NCBI RefSeq assembly: GCF_040807025.1
Contig: NC_090947.1
Span: 2,976,001-3,040,000, forward strand
Source of the DNA: Struthio camelus
Taxonomy: Eukaryota; Chordata; Aves; Struthioniformes; Struthionidae
Direction of reading: 5' to 3'
Length of the DNA: 64,000 nucleotides
The position numbers and the translations under genes are program-made. Under the pieces are notes generated by a model that was not told the origin of the DNA, made no database searches, and worked only from the letters and a program-made list of their open reading frames with translations. Shown here in pieces: positions 55,601 through 63,903 of this stretch (the stretch's first letter is position 1; each line of letters starts with the position of its first letter).

Positions 55601-58600
55601 AGATCTACAAGTTGTTTCTTTCCTGGTACAAGATTATTTTTAAAGAACAAATGGTCTGTGGTACCTACACAGTTTCAGTTCAAAAAAATTCCCACCTATG
55701 ATTTTGTTTCCATTTCACTTTTGTATACCTGCCACAATTACCATTTTCCAATCTCTCTGAAGCCCAGTGAAATCTTTAACAAGTCAAAACCAAAACTTCA
55801 GTAGACTTTCAATGTTATAGCACTTTTATGGGTTATTTTTAGGAAAATAATAGATTCATTATTATTTACTAGGCCTGAGCTAAAACTGAAGCAATACAAC
55901 ACAGGCTGTGGGATCTGTAAGTAGAAAAATATTTACAACATGTAACAACTTCCCAGTTAAAAGACTGTTTTCCTATTTGTACAGCAGCCTTCATAGAAAA
56001 GTCACTTGAGGAGCAGGGCCATGATCACAGCTCCTATATGAGCATTTTCCACTACTGTATACACATGCTACTCAGCAATAGTTGCTCCCAAATCTACTGC
56101 AGCTTGGGTGCAAGACACACGCTGTTCCTTTAGCTAACAAAAACTTAAAGGAAAAATGAAATGGAAACAAGGTACATCCAGCCATGCAAAGAACTGCTAA
56201 AGAATCTGGAAGAGTATCTGCAGACTTTTTTCTTAGCATAACCACTTCCAAGTGGTTAATCAGAATTAAGGCAGGCAATCTAAACAGTATTGCTGGAAGC
56301 AATCACATTACCAAAATAATATATAACTGCAGCAGTCCAGACTAGTTCCTGATCTGCATTAATGGAGGTCAGTCAGAACAGCTCTGGTAAAAAAGCTCAT
56401 TTATAGAGTGCCTTCTATTTCTGTGAACCCCCAAGCTCTTACAGAGTCAGTGACAAGCAGCTGGTCTGAGATTCTGCAATGCTGCAATTTAAACTAGTGC
56501 TCATAATGGCAGAACTATTTAAAGAGTTTGTTCTTCACTTGTGGACAAAAAAGAAAGGCAGAAAGACTCATGCAACTCTTTACGGTCACAGAACAGAAGA
56601 AAATAAATGGCATCCTTTTCAAGGGAGCTGTTGTGACAGCATAACATGCATACTTGCATCTACAATTTCAACTGTCGTTAATCAGAACGAGAAGCCAGAC
56701 TTAACCAAATGCAGAGCTTTATACTGGCAATTGCATTAACAGTGCACATCAAGTCACTTGAAAGCCCTAATAATCTGCAGCGTATCATTAAGAGAAAACA
56801 GCTGCTCAGTAGAAGCAACATCAGATATGAAAGATAGCATTTCAATCAATTTCAAGCCTAACAATCTTAGGCTTCGGGCCCAGAAAAGAAAACCCAATGA
56901 AAGACAAAGCTATCTGTTCAAAATCACTAAGTAGCATCTGCCACAGCACCAGCCTCACAAATCACTATCCAAAGAGGCATTAAAAGACATTCACAAACAT
57001 GTCAGACTAGAAAGGAAGCAGCAATTTTAAAAGAGCTAACCACATTATACAGGACACTCCACTTAGGGCAGTGCCAAGTTGCTTCAGTTAAATGGAACTA
57101 GAGAAGAGGAATGCTACTAAGTAACAAACTACATAATTTTCCTACTGCGTTTCAAGACTTTTCCAAGAAAAGCAAGAGAGGACAAGCAAACACAAGCTTA
57201 AACATGGAGAATGTACAGGCCAGGAATTTGTTCAAAAGTCTAAATAAAATTTGTTCTATCTGGACTTGATTTTGGTTGTCTGAAAGAGCTAAGGAATCAA
57301 ATACTTCCTTGTGACAGAGATTCCTTGTCTGTCCAGAGATTAACAAGACATGAAAGAATTCACTGCATCACTCTGCAATCCAGCAAACAGAGAGTTAAAG
57401 GCAACTGGAGCTTCTGGATATTCATCCAATCTACAAGCTATCAGTGAGATCCAAAGATGTGCAAAGCTGAAGTTTCACACATTTAGAACTTTTCCATATT
57501 AAGGGGACAAAGAAGTCCTCCTCCAGACTTCAGCACAAAGATTGATCTGACAAGCTATTGTAAACCCATACACTGATAAGGATGCCAACCAGAGGGTGTT
57601 TGCTTAACAAGCGTACTGACCATGTACAGCCAAAGGGGAAATCACAGCACGACCTAGGAGTCTAGGCTCTAGCCTCACTAAACAACACAGTATATTTCCA
57701 GGGCTCGATTTGATCCAAAGAATAAGCAGCAATTTTCTCCTCACTAGCAAATTCAAGACAGTTCTGTGCTCAGGGGGGATGACAGTCCTGAGGTTTCCCA
57801 CCCTCCCTCCAAGTTCTTAGCTCCCATTTCCCTTTGACAGCTGTGTGCTAGCTGCTCATCTCTGGGGGATACATTCAGAGGCAGCTGACCATACACCACA
57901 CTAACAACTTTCGCCCTCTGTGACTGACAGCCTCAGTATGAAGTTATTCAGTTCAGTTGCTGACAATTACACTGATTTATCTTGGGAGCTGGAGCAAGAA
58001 AACAAGCGCACACAAGCAGGCTACACACACAAACCAAACTTTATGCAATTAGAGATTTTGATGTAAAGTAGGCTTGGGTCTGTGACTTTTAAGAGTTGCC
58101 CTTCCAGAGAGTCATCTGTTTAGGAGAGACCAAGATTGCTTATGCTCACGTGCTTTTGGATTGCAAGACAATTTGATTTTCGGTAGAGCTAAGAATTGGG
58201 ATAGCTGACAATCTAGAAGAGTCTCCACGTCTCAAGTTTACAGTTCCCACATTCTTGCTTCCTAGCTAGAGAAAGCCAGAAGAGCCTAGAAAAGAGCACC
58301 CTTAGTCTCTCAAAGCAGGCAGCAGTGTAGTCTTTATTTAACAGCCCTGATAATTCCATCAAATCTTTGTCAAACGTGGAAGGCTGTAAGAAGGTGTTTG
58401 CCTCATGAGGCAGAGAAACAGAACTACAAAAGGGAACAAAATGCCCTATCTCAAAATCTCTTTCTCCGCCCCCTCCCTATCAGGAGGCTAACCAAAGCTA
58501 TGACAATTGAAAGGAATTTCTAAAAGAGAAAAATTGCAAGTGTTCAGATTCTCAAAAAAAGCCTGAAAAAGCCTTGCATTGCATCACACTCTCCTCAGGT

Positions 58601-61600
58601 CACATGAATGCAAATACACAACTACAGCTATGGCATTCTGTACATAGTCCCAAGAAAGCGCTCCATCCAGTTTCTAGCTAACAGAAAGCAGCAAACAGGC
58701 TAATGCCAACCACATACAGTGTGCTGTCATAAGAGGGAGACAAAGACAGCACTTGTTTCTGCAGAGCACAGAGGATAGCTGTAAGGGACCTCATTCCTCC
58801 TGGCTTTGCTGCTGATGTGTCCTTTTGACGAGGAACAAATTAATGCTACGCTGTATCTGACTCCATGACAATAAAGTTGTAATGCCATGAGACAGCAGGA
58901 TGAAGAAAAGTACTGCAGGCCATGGCTCATTAGCTTTGCAATACATTAGATGAATCAATTAATGAAACCGAATGCATTTACCATTCTACAATTCCTCCCC
59001 TGCTTTGAATCTCAAGAGAGTCACAAAACAGCACTCTAGAAAGATCATACTTACAAAGATTTCATTTTTGACCTTCTAATATTGTAACGGTGGCACTGGG
59101 CTTCTCAGATGCAAAAGATAACTACACACGTTAAGGTTTGCACACGTTTTTAATCAAAGATTCATTGGACCACACAGTTTAGTTTGCTAACCTGATCTGT
59201 GGTATGAAAGTTTTCTTGTAAGCATCTTCAATGTTCTGGAGATAAGCAGTAGACACCTTTTTTTCATATGGCTAAAAATAAACAAAAAATAGAAGAACAA
59301 CGTTGTAAAGTTTGCTTTCTTTCTTTTCCCACCAATGCAGATTTTAGAGTGTTTAAGCAGAAGCTGCTACTACACCACCTCTTAAGAGCTCACTCTCATA
59401 CTAACAGCCAAACATCCACTGAACCACAAATGAATTAATGAAAGTGTAAAGAATTAAGACGTTTTGAGTGCTTAGAATTTCTTATGCGGCACTAAACATC
59501 TAGAGGACCCCACACAATGAATCACAGCCTCCTGAAATCACTGTTTTATCCCACAACAATCAGCTCCCAGCCTTTAATAAATACCCATTTGAATAGATTC
59601 TTCTAATATGCTAGTGAATCTAGAAAGAAAGGGAAAGGCAGGTTCAATAGAAGAATGTGAAAGCAAAGCAAAAAAAACTTTCTTCCTATTTATTTCAGTC
59701 TGTTACGGGAATAACCTCATTTTCCCTGAGTCTCTGTAAACTAAAAGCACCATCCTAAAATAGCCCTCAAAAAAATTAACTTTCCACGGACTGATTAATC
59801 CTAGACACCTGCACATTCAAGGAAATTATGTAAAATCATTCATAAAAAGGGAAAGGATTGTTTGAGGCTCCCGCCTTGCATCCATATCTCCAGTTCTACA
59901 CAAGTGCATTGACAACCATCTACTCTAACAACTTCAAAGCCCTTCTTTGAGAGGTAAATGGATACCATACGCACTGTTAAACAGCTCACCACAAGCTGCA
60001 CCTATCATTCGGTGTATCCTAAAGGACACATACGCAAAATGCCTGGAATTTCATCTACCATGGAACATGGGCTTTATCTTCCCTCAGTCCAATCCTAACA
60101 TTACATTATATTCTCTGCTGCCCTGAAGACGAACGCTCTACCTTCCCCATCAGCTGGCTGTGAATGCCCATCTGAGATGCCCATTATGTTGGAAGGATCT
60201 ATTTCTCAGCTAGCTGGGCCCATTAGGGGGCTTTTCTCTTTCCAGTGCACTGTGATAACTGCACACTGAATATCAGTCACAAACCCTCCACCCACTTGAG
60301 AATACTGAATTCCCCAAAACACCATCCCCAAACAAGTACTACAATATTCAGCAGCACCCCTGCCCCAAGAAGTTCCGCTACACTAGCAATTTCTGCCAGA
60401 AGAGAAGGTCTCAGAAACGCAACTAACTTTATGCCCATGAGGGCAAAGAACTCATGCTTTCCCAAAATACATTAAGAAAGTTCTAATTCTGTAACTCAGG
60501 TTGCTTAAACAAAAAAAACTATAGTTTTCCCATACAAAAATATCTTGTTCTTTAAAAGGTAGAGGAGTATTCAGTCATGGCCTAAACAGCTCAAGGGTAG
60601 AAGGGTAGAGTCATCTGAACAGCAGACAAAGCAACTTAGGCCACAGAGATCCTGAAGCAGCAAGGGCAGCCCTCCATTCGCTGCTTTGAAGTCACTTCCC
60701 TTTGGCAACAATCCACTTCACTCATAAACGAACACGAAACTTCAAAACTACCAGCTTCACCTCAGCATATTAACATATACATACATGCTTTAAGAAGCAG
60801 ATGTGGCCAACCATTTAAGGCATCTGAGAATTTTTTTCTAATAAATCAAAGCTTTCATTCAATACATTAGGCTTTCCACCGTTAAATTTTTCACTTGACT
60901 ACAACTTCCATTCCCTTTGAACAAGGTACAAAGTAAATATCATGTGATTCTCACAGCCCATCTGAGAACAGTTACCAGCACACATCTAAATATCTCAAGA
61001 GGAGGAAGAAAAAACTCCAAACTTCAACTATTATTTAGATAAGTTATTATACAAAAACACCCTACAGCTTTTCTGATCCAAAACCAATCCAGTAATCCAG
61101 CATGCAGAAATAATGCGAGAGGTAATTTTAAGTCATAATGACACAGAACTGAAGTTAATTTTCTCTGAATAGTGTTCTCCATCCAATACCATGTCTTAAA
61201 AAAAGACAGCTTGAAGAGAGAAATTATGTCAGTCTCAAAGGATTTTGAAATAAAAAGCAAGAATGTCCTGCAATTGTCAAAGATCAGCAATAGCTAAATT
61301 CATATACTACGACCTTAGATAAGATTGAATTTGTACTAGTGACAAATTAGTAAACTGTATTTCTTATTAACTTTATACCAGATAGCCAAAAGCTCCCTAG
61401 ATTTTATATCTGATGGAAGACCTATAAAAAAATTAGCTTTTATGTTTAAAATTGACAGTTTTACTGAGCTAACACAAAAGCACCAAGCAGTAAATTTCTT
61501 CTTTTCACAAAACCAACTGAACCTGCTGGTCATCCATTCCCACAGTGACCCACACATTAACGTCAACAGTTCAACAGTTCTGAAAAAGCAATCAAGCAGT

Positions 61601-63332
61601 GAACCTGGAGAAGGGGGCAGCCAACTGCAGCTGATCGCACTCAGAAAGCACAGGTAATCATAGAGTATGTTGAAAGAAGCACGTTGTCTGGATGTGATTC
61701 CTGGCATGAAAGCTACAAAGGCTGATTTATAGCACAGGGCAGCAAACAGACGCAGCAGTTTGCACAGCAGTGTATGGGCTCTACATGGGCCTTTTGTGGG
61801 CCTTGTTGGAAGTTCTGGAGACTTTCTGGGGACCCCCGAGGAACTAGACAGGGCTTACTGCTGGCAGGAAGAGAGAGCTAGGCAAGGACTACTGCAGGGG
61901 GCCTTGACTTAACTTCTGGGAAGTTCCAGCTAGGTGTGGCTGCTGCTAACGAGCTCTCTGGGTTGCCCCTGATCCGAGGGAGTTGGGGCTTTTGATTCAG
62001 GTGACTCCTGATTGGGTGGGTCAAGCACCCTTGTGAGTCACTGCTAGGCAGAGGCCTATATAAGAGCCAGGCCTAGAGCACAGCTCCTAGAGTGCAGCAA
62101 ACAGAGGCAGTGAAGAGATGCAGCAGTTCATGCAGAAGGCAAAGAAGGCACCTTCATTTTCCATAGTGGTGTGTCCACCCCCAGGCATGGTCATGACATG
62201 CCACAGATCACATTTCCCCAGGGGCTGTTGCAGCTGCTGCATCACCTGTGTCTGAAGCTTCAACCCAGACAGACCCTCTGACAGCAGATGCAGCTCTACA
62301 GGTGTCAGGCTGCAGGGAGTGGCTGGGGCCTCTCTGTGAGGCCTGGGCTGACAGTCAGCTCTCCTGCAGAAGGTGTGCTGGCGTTGATCAGCTGTATCGC
62401 CAGATAAAGGAGTTACGGGAGGAAGTCAGTAGGCTACGTAGCATCCGAGAAGATGAGCAGGAGATTGACAGGGTATTTTCGGAGACTGTGCAGCTCCAGG
62501 AGTCCCCCACCCTCCCAGTACAAGAGAGACATGGCACTCCTGGGGAGAGTCCAGCGGAGGGCTACAAGGATGATGAGGGGACTGGAGCACCTCTCCTCTG
62601 AAGAAAGGCTGCAGAGAGCTGGGCCTGTTCAGCCTGGAGAAGAGAAGACTGAGAGGCGATCTCATCAATGTGTACAAGTATCTGAAGGGAGGATGACAGG
62701 ACAAGAGGCAACGGGCACAAACTGAACCACAGGAAGTTCCATCTGAACAGGAGGGAAAACGTCTTTCCTGTGAGGGTGACAGAGCACTGGAACAGGTTGC
62801 TCAGAGAGATTCTGGAGTCTCCTTCCCTGGAGATAGTCAAAACCTGCCTGGACGCGATCCTGGGCAATGTGCTGTAGAGGACCCTGCTGGAGCAGGGGGG
62901 TTGGACTAGATGATCTCCAGAGGTCCCTTCCAACCTCAACCATTCTGTGATTTTTAAGAACAGATGAGTTTTACAGAGTTTCTCATGGCAGAAGTGAAAG
63001 CATGCTGAAGTGGTCAAAGTGTTGATTTTCTTAAATTATAACGTACCAGAATAGCCACACAGTCATCACTGACACACAGTTCTAATACCTGAAGAGGACT
63101 AAAAGCTTTCCAGAAACAGAATTCTGCAGCAAATCTTATGGTATTCATGCATAAGGGCCTGATTATGACAAATGTTAGTGGACAGTAAAAGTGGTAAGGG
63201 ATAAAATTACCTCTCCTTTCTCTTGAATCCTCTTCTGTACCTCTGAGACAGGTACATCTACATAAATGACCAAGTGAGGTGGTAGAAATTCACAAATACT
63301 GATCTCTTTGATCTCCTTGTAGTGATCAAGGC
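22742..63332 (-). CDS. NDUFA10: NDUFA10, last six exons (partial gene; join of six exons)
   Basis: This is the C-terminal part of NADH:ubiquinone oxidoreductase subunit A10, an accessory subunit on the matrix side of mitochondrial complex I. The protein has a fold of the deoxyribonucleoside-kinase family. The six minus-strand exons, read from high to low coordinate, join in one frame and give about 173 residues, compared with about 355 for the whole human protein. Recognised segments are [64 protein letters not shown] and the C-terminus [14 protein letters not shown] followed by a stop. All these match the mammalian protein as I remember it, with conservative changes. All boundaries are GT-AG. 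The mitochondrial presequence and the P-loop half of the kinase-like domain are not in the window, because the 5' exons lie beyond the right edge. No frameshift or premature stop is seen, so the gene looks functional. Confidence 0.96.
30376..30402. repeat. Two tandem copies of a 14-base AT-rich unit
   Basis: GATAAAATAAATT occurs twice in a row with one extra base between copies. It is a small slippage or duplication event within the last NDUFA10 intron. Confidence 0.8.
30795..30921. repeat. Composite CA/TA/CATA microsatellite
   Basis: About 127 bases of alternating purine-pyrimidine sequence made of ACATAT, TATACATACA, TGTG and a terminal (CA) block. CA-type and TG-type runs alternate on one strand, so the tract can fold back on itself. 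It lies in the last NDUFA10 intron. Confidence 0.9.
33814..33829. repeat. Poly(A) run
   Basis: An A run of about 16 bases preceded by AAAAAG. No retrogene is recognised beside it. Confidence 0.85.
34808..34841. repeat. Tandem duplication of a near-palindromic 17-base unit
   Basis: AAGAATTTAATTCTTAG occurs twice head to tail. Each unit is itself almost self-complementary (AAGAATT...AATTCTT). Confidence 0.85.
35368..35383. repeat. Poly(A) run
   Basis: A run of about 16 A within the last NDUFA10 intron. Confidence 0.85.
37483..37591 (-). CDS. NDUFA10: NDUFA10 exon (fifth of six)
   Basis: The exon is 109 bases. One base (T) completes the split Tyr codon, then 36 residues follow, [14 protein letters not shown] through [18 protein letters not shown]. 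The acceptor has a long pyrimidine tract ending CCCCTCAG|T and the donor is ATCG|GTAAGT. The VQDK start and the PEITIG core match the mammalian protein. The DPAAIP part is more diverged, as expected for a surface segment. The exon ends on a codon boundary. Confidence 0.95.
39026..40171 (-). pseudogene. CR1 ORF2 remnant: RT catalytic core and C-terminal region
   Basis: After the frameshift near 40172 the family block [18 protein letters not shown] is read in another frame. That frame meets a TGA at 39984-39986, where the family has Trp, and shifts again before the long open frame that runs to 39026. The long frame carries [17 protein letters not shown], the catalytic box as RADDTKLGG at 39818-39829 (the family has FADD), the block [15 protein letters not shown], and the C-terminal [15 protein letters not shown] region. 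The GVPQGS box reads GVLQGP. At least two frame breaks plus a changed active-site box mean it cannot make a working enzyme. Confidence 0.9.
40172..41095 (-). pseudogene. CR1 ORF2 remnant: linker and N-terminal part of reverse transcriptase
   Basis: The frame includes [77 protein letters not shown] and SSQHGFTKG, all standard CR1 ORF2 blocks between the endonuclease and the RT catalytic core. An in-frame TGA at 40889-40891 interrupts it. After SSQHGFTKG, near 40172, the frame is lost, apparently through loss of one base in an A run, and translation would stop at 40160. The ORF is non-functional. Confidence 0.9.
43046..43080. repeat. (AAAC)n-rich tract
   Basis: Four AAAC units grade into an A-rich tail. 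It is a simple repeat in an NDUFA10 intron. Confidence 0.85.
44492..44513. repeat. Perfect 22-base palindrome
   Basis: ACATATATGCA is followed directly by its reverse complement TGCATATATGT. It alternates purine and pyrimidine almost throughout. It lies in the NDUFA10 intron that also carries the sense CR1. Confidence 0.9.
47883..47968 (-). CDS. NDUFA10: NDUFA10 exon (fourth of six)
   Basis: The exon is 86 bases and encodes 28 residues, [15 protein letters not shown] then [13 protein letters not shown], plus the first two bases (TA) of a tyrosine codon completed in the next exon. The acceptor is GATTCCAG|GTG and the donor CTTTA|GTAAGT, which is close to the U1 consensus. The [11 protein letters not shown] stretch is almost invariant in the family as I remember it. 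Reading past the donor meets an in-frame stop within a few bases, which supports the splice call. Confidence 0.95.
48317..48334. repeat. Poly(A) run
   Basis: A run of 18 A. The sequence to its left shows no recognisable retrogene. Confidence 0.85.
49032..49050. repeat. (CA)n microsatellite
   Basis: About nine CA units followed by an A run. Confidence 0.9.
49177..49194. repeat. Poly(A) run
   Basis: A run of about 18 A in an NDUFA10 intron. Confidence 0.85.
49511..49655. repeat. Compound TA / TG / TATG / CA microsatellite
   Basis: A TA-rich segment (49511-49575) is followed by a (TG)n run, then about seven TATG units, then TATACACACACACA. The TG arm and the terminal CA arm are complementary, so the tract is also an inverted repeat. 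It is likely length-polymorphic. Confidence 0.9.
52264..52287. repeat. Small hairpin, 9-base perfect stem
   Basis: ATTTGATAA and TTATCAAAT flank the loop CCTCTA. A further copy of TTTGATAACC lies immediately to the left at 52251, making a combined direct and inverted repeat. Confidence 0.8.
55374..55428 (-). CDS. NDUFA10: NDUFA10 exon (third of six)
   Basis: This is the smallest exon, 55 bases. It begins with the T that completes the split serine codon and encodes 18 further residues, [18 protein letters not shown]. The acceptor is CTCTTTGCAG|T and the donor GAAG|GTAAGA. The segment matches the mammalian EVLQY region. The exon ends in phase 0, and the next exon continues with [15 protein letters not shown], an unbroken match to the family. 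Confidence 0.95.
55429..59191 (-). other. NDUFA10: NDUFA10 intron (3.8 kb)
   Basis: The intron starts with GTTAGC on the minus strand at 59191 and ends with TTTGCAG at 55429. I see no repeat or gene inside it. Confidence 0.85.
59192..59271 (-). CDS. NDUFA10: NDUFA10 exon (second of six)
   Basis: This 80-base exon encodes 26 full residues, [12 protein letters not shown] through KKTFIPQI, plus the first two bases (AG) of a serine codon. [14 protein letters not shown] matches the mammalian subunit closely. The acceptor is TTTTTAG|CCA and the donor ATCAG|GTTAGC; GTTAGC is a weaker donor than those of the other exons. The split serine aligns with human Ser250, the site reported to depend on PINK1 for phosphorylation. 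Confidence 0.96.
61739..62186 (+). promoter_or_regulatory. CR1 5' untranslated/promoter region
   Basis: This roughly 450-base region precedes the ORF1 remnant. It contains GCAGCAAACAGA at 61739 and again at 62094, 355 bases apart, and a TATATAAG box at 62057-62064 about 30 bases before the second copy. CR1 elements need an internal promoter near their 5' end, and chicken CR1 subfamilies are known to differ in this region. It could instead be an unrelated repeat or a solo LTR next to CR1. I favour CR1 because it abuts ORF1 directly. Confidence 0.55.
62057..62064 (+). promoter_or_regulatory. TATA box TATATAAG in the CR1 5' region
   Basis: The sequence GGCCTATATAAGAGCC is a textbook TATA context. 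Initiation 25-30 bases downstream would fall at about 62087-62094, where the second copy of the element's first motif begins. Whether it is active is unknown. Confidence 0.5.
62187..62510 (+). pseudogene. CR1 ORF1 remnant (C-terminally truncated, frameshifted near its start)
   Basis: CR1 ORF1 encodes a nucleic-acid-binding protein with cysteine-rich and coiled-coil parts. Here ATG codons at 62187 and 62193 open a frame with a Cys-rich stretch (GCCSCCITC) that hits TGA at about 62253. A second frame, open from about 62197, continues with [17 protein letters not shown], a CRRC cysteine pair and a coiled-coil-like [12 protein letters not shown] segment. This suggests a one- or two-base indel near 62250. 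The frame stays open through the deletion junction into out-of-frame ORF2 sequence and stops at 62601. Confidence 0.7.
62511..62880 (+). pseudogene. CR1 ORF2 C-terminal remnant
   Basis: It encodes [20 protein letters not shown], then a small frame change near 62610, then the [16 protein letters not shown] block seen in the other copy. At about 62695, 41 bases present in the copy at 38945-41095 are missing, which breaks the frame. The last recognisable block corresponds to LEIVKT and the stop region near 62876. No catalytic residues remain. Confidence 0.85.
63211..63332 (-). CDS. NDUFA10: NDUFA10 exon (first of six seen here)
   Basis: The exon is 122 bases. It starts with two bases (GC) that complete a codon split with the previous exon, most likely TGC for Cys as in the mammalian protein, and then gives 40 residues, [10 protein letters not shown] through [11 protein letters not shown]. 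The middle, [12 protein letters not shown], is the core beta-strand region of the deoxyribonucleoside-kinase-like fold. The acceptor is AATCCAG|GC and the donor GAG|GTAATT. The intron upstream of the acceptor is built of TTTG and TG repeats. The exon ends on a codon boundary. Confidence 0.96.
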
Positions 63333-63340
63333 CTGGATTA

Positions 63341-63362
63341 AAACAAACAAACAAACACACAC
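63341..63362. repeat. (CAAA)n(CA)n microsatellite at a splice acceptor
   Basis: On the minus strand this reads (TG)n then (TTTG)n and sits 9 to 30 bases upstream of the 63332 exon start. It thereby forms the pyrimidine-rich part of that acceptor. Confidence 0.9.
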
Positions 63363-63880
63363 ATTACAGACCTAAGAGCAGCACAGCTGAACACATACCC
63401 ATATTCCAAATAAGGAATAAAAGTAATGATAATAGCATTAAAATTATAAACTATCAGGTAACCAATCTATAACCACTTCCTGAGTGTTCTTCCTGCATTT
63501 ACTAAGCATACTTTACTCCCAGATAGATCATTTCCCCCACCAAAGTATTTTAATCTCTTCTTTGCTGATAGATCAAGTGCAGGGTAGGCTTTTCTTCAAG
63601 TCAGATTCAGCAAGTTTTCAGGTTAAACAATGTTCCAGAAATAGAAAGTAAAAACCAATATAATTAACCAATTAAATGCTATGACCACTAAAATGTAAGG
63701 ATATTTAACAAACTAGTTACACCAAATGGAAATTTATTTCTGACTTAACTTTGGAGAAACATAGGTTTTCCTCATCCTGTACAGACAGCTTCTGATAAAA
63801 CAGTCAGATAGCTGCAACACTTAGATTACCTGAGGTGATTAATGGCTGCTGCTGCCTTCTGTTAGGCAAAGCCTCACATT

Positions 63881-63903
63881 TTATATATATATACATATAT
63901 ATT
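63881..63903. repeat. (TA)n microsatellite
   Basis: TATATATATATA with one C interruption, in the partial intron at the right edge. Confidence 0.9.

Larger units (their letters stand above)
61739..62955 (+). mobile_element. CR1 retrotransposon with 5' region and 3' end but most of ORF2 deleted
   Basis: From left to right it holds a promoter-like 5' region with a TATA box, a remnant of ORF1 (about 62187-62510), an abrupt junction near 62510-62516, then the last 440 bases of CR1 (end of ORF2 plus 3' untranslated tail), ending CAACCATTCTGTGATTTTT. The ORF1 identification rests on the [13 protein letters not shown] and [14 protein letters not shown] blocks. The tail is nearly identical in layout to that of the copy at 38945-41095, with the same [20 protein letters not shown] stretch. 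The left edge is inferred from a repeated motif and is uncertain by tens of bases. It is antisense to NDUFA10. Confidence 0.8.
59272..63210 (-). other. NDUFA10: NDUFA10 intron (3.9 kb) carrying an antisense CR1
   Basis: The intron runs from GTAATT at 63210 to TTTTTAG at 59272 on the minus strand. Its main content is the plus-strand CR1 at about 61739-62955, whose 3' end stops only about 255 bases from the 63211 exon. The rest is unremarkable AT-rich sequence. Confidence 0.85.
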
